NCBI GenBank assembly: GCA_963669155.1
Contig: OZ022594.1
Location: forward strand, 1,966,939-2,030,938
DNA: 64,000 bases
Source of the DNA: Arbacia lixula
Lineage: Eukaryota > Echinodermata > Echinoidea > Arbacioida > Arbaciidae
Reading direction: 5' to 3'
Shown here: positions 57,286 to 64,000 of the stretch, one piece after another
How positions within the stretch are numbered: the first letter of the stretch is position 1
How the letters are laid out: each line of letters opens with the position of its first letter
Program-made: the position numbers and the translations under genes
The notes under the pieces: model-generated
Databases searched by the model: none
What the model was told of the DNA's origin: nothing
Seen by the model: only the letters and a program-made list of their open reading frames with translations

Positions 57286-58887
57286 TATTTTTATTCCTAA
57301 TTTTTGTGGCATTGATATCTCAACATTGCATGGGCAATTTTTCATGAAATCTTTATCATGCATTGCTATATACGTGAACATGTTCCAGCAACATTTTCAA
57401 GGTCATGACGTTATCGTGACGTCATCTACGAGCAATTAAATGAAAATCTATTATCTCATGTAGCTCTAGAACTAGTCATCTCTGTGTAATGAAATTTGGC
57501 ATGCATATAATTAATGAGTAGCCAATTAATTTCAATGAATAAAAACGCGCGCGTACGCGTACGTTAGTGCAAAAACGCGCGCGCAAAATTTATAAATGCT
57601 CTAAATCAACTCAAAATTGTTTTGCATATGTTTCAGGCCATTTCTAGCATTTCAAAAATTTCCGCGCGTGCGCGCGCGTTCGCGCGTTTTTCCGTGCGTA
57701 ACGCGAACAAAACGTCAAAATTCAGTTTTTTTACTGGATTCATGTTACTGACACTACATACAACACATCCTGTCATTTTGAGCCATTTCCATGCAATAAC
57801 AAGGTCGTGCGGGTGCGTCAAAGTTCAAAGTCTGCGCGTGCGTCAATACGTTTTTGTGTGCAAATATTGCAAAAAACATGACTACCTTCAATCGGCCATA
57901 GCTCTTCAGAATGGCTGGTGACCCCCAATTTTTTTTCAATATTCTGAAAGAGTGGGAAATGTAGATGTGATTTAATGTTCGATTTACCTTTTAAATTTAT
58001 GTTGATGTCATCATATTGCCATATGACTCGAAAAAATGATTTTTCATGTATGACGTCATGAACTTTTTTACCCGCTTTTGTGTATCTCAGTAATCCATGG
58101 TCAATTTTCTCCCAAATTTCAGTATGTTGTAGCTGAGACCTCGCTTCATAGTAGAAATTGCCTTCATTTTTCATTTTGATGACGTCTTCACGGTGTAAAT
58201 TTCATTATACGCATGAATGTCAAAATCGCACTTCCGTGTTATGTCAATGGAAGTGGTATTTATGAAATGACATGACGAGCTTCTAGGAGATGTATCTCAC
58301 TCATATGTCAAGCTTTCACTCTGAAATTTTAGTATGTTGTAGCTGAGTCTACGAGCTTTCCGGGACTTTGTCTCCATTTTTTAATCAGATGTCGGGATCA
58401 GCTTGAATATCGATTTCTTAATCATTCTAGCCCCTGCTGGGCATTACGTGTTAAGTGAATGGGAAGATTTGTGGCTCAATAGGTAAGGCGCCGTTTTAAG
58501 ATCTCGAGGCCCCCGGTTCGATTCCTGGCGTGGGTAGGGTCAACTTTTGCATTCCTTTTGCAATGTTTATTTTGCCATCTTCTTCTGTTCTATCCCTCAC
58601 TTTGTCATTCTCTTTGAGATTTTCTTTCCAATTCTTTTTTCTCTCGTCCCATTCTCTTAAATGACTATTAATCACGTTAGCATAAACATGTTACCATTTA
58701 GGAAATTCTCTGAAATGTTAGTATAATAGGTGCCCTATGAGCTTTCTTGAGCGATGTCTCACATTGCTTATGGATAGATGGTGTCACGAATGAAGGTCTA
58801 TAGTTCACCGTGCATTTTCCAGCCCATGTCTGTGCATGAATTTGCCAATGCAGACCACCTGATACTTGTCCACAAGTATGTCTCGTT
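57286..58887 (+). repeat. Array unit 10 (type B, last)
   Basis: 1602 bp. Missing atggtgaaatttc between gggatc and agcttg. Its end, gtctcgtt, meets unique DNA (gtatttgttttgtac). Confidence 0.8.
58465..58535 (+). ncRNA. tRNA-like module, unit 10 (type B)
   Basis: Both boxes intact. This is the last module before the array end. Confidence 0.6.
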
Positions 58888-59045
58888 GTATTTGTTTTGT
58901 ACTTTAAGTGATTTTCTACAATAGTTACTTTTCAATGTCATGATGTTTATGGTATATCATACATTTGTCAATTTCTTCTCTGTATCCCTGTTTTCTTTCC
59001 TCTCTATACTCTTTCTAAGTTCTTGCATTTGGAGAATACTCCTAA

Positions 59046-60300
59046 TTGTACAAACGACTAGACAACACTTCGATGTCGGGTTGTAATATGCAAAGCCATG
59101 ATACCGTTAATTCACCTGTTGTTCTACACACTGTAGTCTGTACTATATGTTTGTCGTCATATACGACACCTCTTGAACACATCAGTGTTACTGCCTGTAA
59201 TAACTACATATGTATTTTGTGTATGGGTGATATATTCCCTTTTAATCATTTTGATAGACATGACGATTATGTACAAGCCATTAGTATTATTGGTTTAACC
59301 GAAACATGGCTTACAGACAGTTCTTTGTTAGATCTCTACAATATCTGTGACTATGATTTTGTTAGTAACCCAAGAACTGTAAAGCGAGGTGGAGGAACTG
59401 GTGATACCTTGTATTCGTTCTATTCAAAACTGAACAATATTCAATGGAATGTACCTAATAATGCAGATATAAATATTACGTATAATGTATTTTTTGATAA
59501 GTTTACCAAGATTTATGAAAACCGTTTTCCAGTAAAAACTATCACATATCGAAACAAGTGCAACAGAAAACCGTGGATGAATCGTAAGTTATTAAAATTA
59601 TGCCGTAAACGACACAAGTTATACAAAAAATATGTCAAGCATCCAACCTCGTATAAAGAACGAAATTATAAAAGATATCGAAACTTTGTAACAATGAAAT
59701 TAAGGCAAGCAAAGTCTGAATATTATTTTCACAAATTTAATAGTATAAAGTATAGCATAAAATCTACTTGGAAATTGATAAACGATATATTGCAGAAAAA
59801 ATCTGGAAAATCTAATCATATTGAATCACTTTTAGTTCATAATGAGGTTATAACAGATAAACATGAAATTGCAAACGCGTTTAATGATTTTTTTGTGAAT
59901 GTTGGCCATAGAATCAATGACCTCGTCAGAAGCCCACATGTCAAATTTGAATCTTACCTAAGCAGTCCGAATACACACTCTATATATTTTAAGCCCATTG
60001 AATACCGAGAAATATTGGATATTGTTGCAACTATGAAAAACAATACTAGTGCAGGAATAGACTCAATTAGTATTACTGTTGTTAAAAAATAATTTCATTA
60101 ATTTGTGCACCACTTTGTCAAATATTCAATTTGAGTTTGTCTACTGGTAGGATCCCAATACAACTAAAAACAGCACGTGTTACCCCTGTTCACAAAAAAG
60201 GTCATACGAATGATCTAAATAATTATAGACATCTTGTTTTTTAAAGTGGAATAAATTGAATTGAATTGAATTGAATTGAAATAACGCATGCAAATAATAC
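59046..60300 (+). pseudogene. CR1/L2-like LINE ORF2 fragment with internal deletions
   Basis: A 348-codon frame (59046-60092) begins with a Cys-rich stretch (ICILCMGDIFPFNHFD) and jumps to SIIGLTETWLTDSSLL (endonuclease core). It then jumps to the linker before the reverse transcriptase (KPWMNRKLLKLCRKRHKLYK, YKRYRNFVTMKLRQAKSEYY, STWKLINDIL, NAFNDFFVNVGHRIN) and NNTSAGIDSISITVVKK. After a frameshift LSLSTGRIPIQLKTARVTPV and HKKGHTNDLNNYR continue the RT, then it stops. It ends with four to five ttgaa repeats at about 60257-60280. Most of the endonuclease and all catalytic RT motifs are missing, yet the joins stay in frame. Confidence 0.85.
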
Positions 60301-60555
60301 ATGTATGGCTACAGCTGCTGCTTTTGTATTTTTAACCCTCAAACTAGTGAAGCGCGTTTCCAACTGTAGTTATGGGAGATGTGTTTTTTTTAACTGTTGC
60401 TAAGCAACCGTTTTGTAAAAACAAAGCTTTTATTTGCAGTATCACTTCTCCGGGTCCCAGGCTTTCATGTACAAAGAAAAAACTTACGTAACAAAGGTTG
60501 AATTGCAAATAGTTTCCTAATACCTTTTGAACGTTTGAACCTCGAAATATAATGT
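60300..60555 (+). repeat. Third copy of the 330-bp repeat
   Basis: ccctcaaactagtgaagcgc, gtttccaactgtagtt and cttttgaacgtttgaacct align with 39630-39830 and 39960-40150. Confidence 0.7.
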
Positions 60556-60574
60556 TGAATTAATTTCTCAGAGA

Positions 60575-60985
60575 GAACAAAAGAAATGTACAGTCTCATT
60601 TCGCTTGTCCCGTTCTGTTAAAGGCATGAATACTTCCATGAGCACAACAGGTATCAGCAAACACAAATAAACATTTTTTTTTCAAGTAAAATATCTCTGC
60701 TGCACGCAAACACACAAAAACGCCGTCAATGATAATACACAGCTTAATATATCATTTTGAGAGTGGTTGAATCCCCAAAATGCACAAAATGTCGGAAAGT
60801 GAAGAAATTGGTCAATATTGTAAGTAATACAAATAGCTTATATGTCCGATTTTTAATGATTCCTCAATACTTTTCGAAACAAAAGCAGATTATTAGGATC
60901 TGTCATTGTCTGCCGTTAACCTCCCTTTAGTTTGCAAACGAATTTGTCAAAAACAAAACGTCTACAGACAAATGGGAAATTATAC
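60575..60985 (-). repeat. Inverted mate of 16505-16925
   Basis: Reverse complement of the first copy at high identity. It stops where the LINE fragment below begins. Confidence 0.85.
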
Positions 60986-61320
60986 AACATTTATTTCTTG
61001 ACTGTCCAAAATTTAAAAAACTATGGCAGGAAATAGTTAAAAAGCTACATTTAACTGAAGTTCAGCAACATAATTGGAAATTAATTTTTATGGGGTATGC
61101 GCCAGTACTGCTCGAGTATCTGTAGTAAATTGTATCATATATGTAGTTAAATACATCATTTCTATCTCTAGAAAACATGGGACTCTACCATCCGCACAGA
61201 AAGGAATAGATATGCTGAAAAATTACAGAGATGATGAACACAATATAGCCTTCCAAAGGGGAAAAATAGGGACACATCTACAGAAGTGGGAAACAGTGGA
61301 TGCGTTTTTGTTTCAATAGA
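60975..61320 (+). pseudogene. LINE C-terminal fragment
   Basis: TDKWEIIQHLFLDCPKFKKL, WQEIVKKLHL then, after a frameshift, ISISRKHGTLPSAQ and HLQKWETVDAFL. The HLFxxCPxxxxLW pattern is the Cys-His region at the C-terminus of L1/Tx1-type ORF2 proteins. It is a short 5'-truncated piece. Confidence 0.65.
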
Positions 61321-61379
61321 GTTGATGTTTTTTGGTTTTCCTTCATTTGCGAGCAATTAAACTGAAGACGGAGGCATAC

Positions 61380-61490
61380 ATGTGTGTGTGTGTTCGTATG
61401 TGTGGGAGTTGGTTTTTTTTTGTGTGTGTCTTTGTGAGAGTATGTGAGGTGTGTGTGTGTGTGGGTGGGTGTGTGTTAAGCGCGGGTGAG
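61380..61490 (+). repeat. (GT)n-rich microsatellite
   Basis: Interrupted GT runs with gtatgtg and ggtgggtg variants. Confidence 0.85.
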
Positions 61491-62020
61491 TGTGTTTTCA
61501 TATAACTTCCTCAAAATCATTGTGATTAAAAAGGATATTGTAATTGGAAAAAATGTATAATTTCAAATTTATATAATTCTGTCTATATTACAAGTCCTAT
61601 AACTGTTAAAGAACATGTTAATGTTAAAGAATTTGTAAAGATGGATTCAAGTTTATTCATTTTTTCGGATTTATATGATTAATGCTATTTCATATCAAGT
61701 AAAACTGTTCATGACTGATATAATGAAAAAAAAAATGAATATTGAATTTTCTATGTAAATGATTTCAAATGATTTCAAATATTATTGTCATGTGCTATGA
61801 GGAAGGAATAAAATACGATTTAAAACAAAAAAAAAATAATGAATTAACTATGATATCGGCACCATCCAGTGCAGGTTCTCCGCTGTGGTGTCCCCAAGGT
61901 ATGACAAGTAGAAAAAATTGTTGCTTACGGCCACCAACACTGCGCGTGGTGCGTGCGAAGCAATAAAAGCAAAAGTAAAATCCACTTGCATCCTTGCAGT
62001 CCCGATTCCCATTTGTTCCT
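61491..62020. other. AT-rich non-coding stretch
   Basis: No gene seen. Contains the short direct repeat atgatttcaa. Confidence 0.35.
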
Positions 62021-62320
62021 TAAAGGGATAATCCACCCTAAAGTTAGGTTAGTTTTAATTAATAAAATCAGAACTATGAATAAGACATATTAATGAAGGT
62101 TTGATCTTTTGAGATGTTAATTTTTGCACAGGTCAAATAACGTATATACGTTTGAGAAAATGAACATTTCCCCCTCAAAAAATTCACATTATATGGGAGA
62201 GCACCTCGCACGTGACGTCACAAATTTTAAACGGATTTTCATCAAACCTTCACTCATTTGTTTCTTTTATGTTTCTACTTTAATTGAAACCAACCTAACT
62301 TCCGGGTGGACTATCCCTTT
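62021..62320. mobile_element. CRE/E-box MITE, short copy
   Basis: Left end aaagggataatccaccctaa and right end cgggtggactatccctt are imperfect complements. CACGTGACGTCA lies at 62209-62220 beside gggagagcacctcg. Only one arm retains the motif. Confidence 0.8.
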
Positions 62321-63045
62321 TACTCTGCATGTGCCGTTGGTGCAAATGTGCACAAGTATTAAGCCTACACTTGCACGAATCACATTGAGCAGCCATTACG
62401 AAGACAGGCAAGAGGTTGACTCGGTCTACTGAAGATAGCAACACTTGGGCCCTGTTGCATAAAACTTACCATTAATGGTAATTACTATCAATGGTAACTA
62501 ACATTGTAACATCGCTCAACAGCCAATCAAATTCAAGGTTTTCATAGAGATTGCCATTATGATGAATAGTAGTATGCAAAGGGGCCCTTTTTTATATAAC
62601 CTATTGTATGTATTTATATCATAACGTTAGACTGGGCACGGATGCCAGTTAAAAATGTTTTATATCGTGTTTTGATGTTTTATAATCATCGCGATATTTA
62701 TTTGTTTTTTTTACTTTTATTCATGTTGACTATTTTTTGATGTACTCCCATACCCCTAGAGGGGGTCGATAGCGTTGCATTAAGAAAAAAAAATCTACCA
62801 CCGTGGGAAAGACAATACACAGCACATGATAACACAAATCTTAATAATAAAAATAAAAAATCCTGATTATATCCTGTGTCTGTTTATTCTGAAAAATGTG
62901 CCATTCTGTATCTCTAGTTTGGTTATTATCAGGGTTTTATTCCATTTTAACCCTTTGTGTGCCAGATAAAGTGCTGCTCTATGAGAATTGCGTGTATTTA
63001 TCGTGAAAAGGGGTGACGTGTGACTGTATATAAAAAAAAAAGTTC
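62321..63045. other. Non-coding stretch, no gene seen
   Basis: Includes a short palindromic phrase (taccattaatggtaattac, about 62467). Otherwise AT-rich with nothing to support. Confidence 0.35.
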
Positions 63046-63059
63046 ATGCAGGGTAGGAG

Positions 63060-63371
63060 ATGCCGCGGTTTTTCAGTACACACGTGCTTGTTTTTAGGAA
63101 GGTCTCCCGCCGCTATGTTGTCAACGAGATCGGCGGAGAAACCCAATCCCTGCTCCACACAATCTTCTCCGATATATGCTGCTCGTCCGCTCAGGTTACT
63201 CTCGCTACCCTGGGTTCAGCTGATGGGCTGGACTTGGAGCAGCTGTGTGCATGCACTAGCTGCGAGTTATTTATCGGGGTACGTCTGGGAGAGAACAAGG
63301 CGAGAGTTCGAGCGTGTGGAGCCATGCATAGCTACCTAGCTCTATCCACCCGCGCATCGCCTCAGTGCTGA
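63060..63371 (+). CDS. GC-rich candidate exon, function unknown
   Basis: A GC-rich island with an open frame. A plausible acceptor (cgtgcttgtttttag, ending about 63098) precedes KVSRRYVVNEIGGETQSLLH and TIFSDICCSSAQ, and a plausible donor (cgctcag/gttact, about 63199) follows. The frame runs on to 63371 without a stop, and an overlapping frame (63046-63339) is also open, which is common in GC-rich DNA. No family is recognised. It could be one exon of a gene extending beyond the window, or chance. Confidence 0.25.
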   Translation: MPRFFSTHVLVFRKVSRRYVVNEIGGETQSLLHTIFSDICCSSAQVTLATLGSADGLDLEQLCACTSCELFIGVRLGENKARVRACGAMHSYLALSTRASPQC

Positions 63372-64000
63372 CAGCGGAGTATGCGAGATTGTGAGCAACC
63401 GTCGATCATCCGACCGTGGTCGATTTCGCTTGTTTACGGCTGGCTTAAATTTCACTCGTCGACGGCGCGTACCTACACGTAGGCCTTCACACTCGGTTTC
63501 TACACAAGTCAAATGCCGTTCAATAACGTGTGCTATATTAACAGCATTATTTTAGCTCAAAATCATTGCAGTTTTAATGTCTGCGTTTTCCGAACGGGGG
63601 AGATTTGTCTAGCCACTATACGCATGCACAGCTGATGGCAGCGGGATGCGCTACGCGGATATAATGTGACCGACCGGACCTGTGCTTGAATGTATCGTCA
63701 GCTGATCGTGGATTAAACGGCACTCCTTTTGGCATAGCCTTCCACACTGCGCTCTCGTCAATGGAAAACAGCTGATTTGAAGTAGCAGAACATCTCAATT
63801 ATAATTGTAAGTACTGTTCGGCCTTGCTCATTTTTAAAAATTATCGTAAGGGGGCTGGGAACTGACATCGTCATTCAGATTCAGTTTTTATCTGATAGGA
63901 AAAATTAGATTTTTATGGTCATGGTGTTGGATGTACAATCACAAATAGGCCTATGACATGTATGATATCACCATACCGTAGGCTGAAATATATTTTTGTT

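Larger units (their letters stand above)
41524..58887 (+). repeat. Tandem array of 11 Helentron-like units
   Basis: Head-to-tail units end in atacttgtccacaagtat followed by gtctcgtt. Ends: 43289, 45050, 46683, 48374, 49610, 50928, 52402, 54028, 55654, 57285, 58887. That terminal word is a 7-bp stem with a 4-nt loop. Just before it every unit has gcagaccacct, the exact complement of aggtggtctgc, which opens the array and some units. So the inverted repeat is terminal at the 5' end but set about 27 bp inside the 3' end. In order, a unit has the 5' hairpin (not always), a TTA or TTTA run, gacatggatatctcaacaat, tandem CRE words, CpG-rich blocks and a tRNA-like module. Helentron/Helitron2 elements are known for asymmetric inverted repeats, end hairpins, T-T insertion and tandem arrays. 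No Rep/helicase is encoded, so these would be non-autonomous, or else an unrelated satellite. Confidence 0.8.

Noticed and set aside
43772..57921. A 99-codon plus-strand frame (MHMFQAISSIS...) recurring in most array units
   Set aside because: A minus-strand frame over the same DNA is equally conserved, the frame consists largely of the CpG-rich blocks, and units 4 and 5 break it. Repetition of the unit explains it without protein selection.
42856..58535. Functional tRNA-Leu gene cluster
   Set aside because: The acceptor stem does not pair in any copy and other stems carry mismatches, so the modules are described only as tRNA-like.
41524..58887. Array as a CRISPR-like or centromeric satellite
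   Set aside because: Units are over 1 kb with structured ends and no spacer pattern. Eleven units with mosaic types is too small and heterogeneous for a centromere, although a larger array elsewhere cannot be excluded.

Overview
This window is eukaryotic genomic DNA, AT-rich with many introns and repeats. The best fit is an echinoderm, most likely a sea urchin. The grounds are frequent tacatgta-type words, many short inverted-repeat transposons carrying TGACGTCA/CACGTG words, dispersed non-LTR retrotransposon fragments, and an arylsulfatase A-like gene. The species assignment is inference. No bacterial-style operons, CRISPR arrays or rRNA genes are visible.

Only one host protein gene can be supported with confidence: a secreted or lysosomal arylsulfatase A-like enzyme on the minus strand (ATG at 36770, stop at 24151). 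All six exons can be joined in frame with GT/AG splice sites into a 543-residue protein with every key catalytic motif. Exon 3 is physically split by a 1165-bp inverted-repeat transposon (30591-31755) flanked by a perfect 8-bp target duplication. Removing the element and one duplication copy restores an unbroken reading frame. The introns hold LINE fragments, several MITEs, a PIF/Harbinger-like remnant and a tandem repeat carrying nuclear-receptor DR1 words.

Layout. 1-6.3 kb: a 63-bp minisatellite, a palindromic MITE and a seemingly exact 567-bp tandem duplication. 6.5-9.7 kb: a 168-bp tandem repeat and a nested pair of inverted-repeat transposons. 11-19.7 kb: a LINE reverse-transcriptase remnant, motif-dense non-coding blocks, a triplicated repeat, a tRNA-like block, a TIR element and a second copy of the palindromic MITE. 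20-24 kb: microsatellites, a 103-bp tandem repeat and a CRE/E-box MITE. 24-37 kb: the sulfatase gene. 37-41.4 kb: pyrimidine tracts, short tandem repeats and a LINE ORF1-type reading frame with a premature stop. 41.5-58.9 kb: the large array. 59-61.3 kb: LINE ORF2 fragments and dispersed repeats. 61.4-64 kb: a microsatellite, another CRE/E-box MITE and a GC-rich candidate exon.

The most unusual structure is the 17.4-kb array of eleven head-to-tail units (about 1.2-1.8 kb each). Units end in a short terminal hairpin. The array opens with a palindromic hairpin whose first 11 bases are inverted-repeated just inside the 3' end of every unit. This asymmetric layout, the T-rich junctions and the head-to-tail tandem state resemble non-autonomous rolling-circle elements of the Helentron/Helitron2 type. 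Most units also carry a tRNA-like module with intact-looking pol III box A and box B, plus CpG-rich alternating purine-pyrimidine blocks. This combination is the best candidate here for something not previously described.
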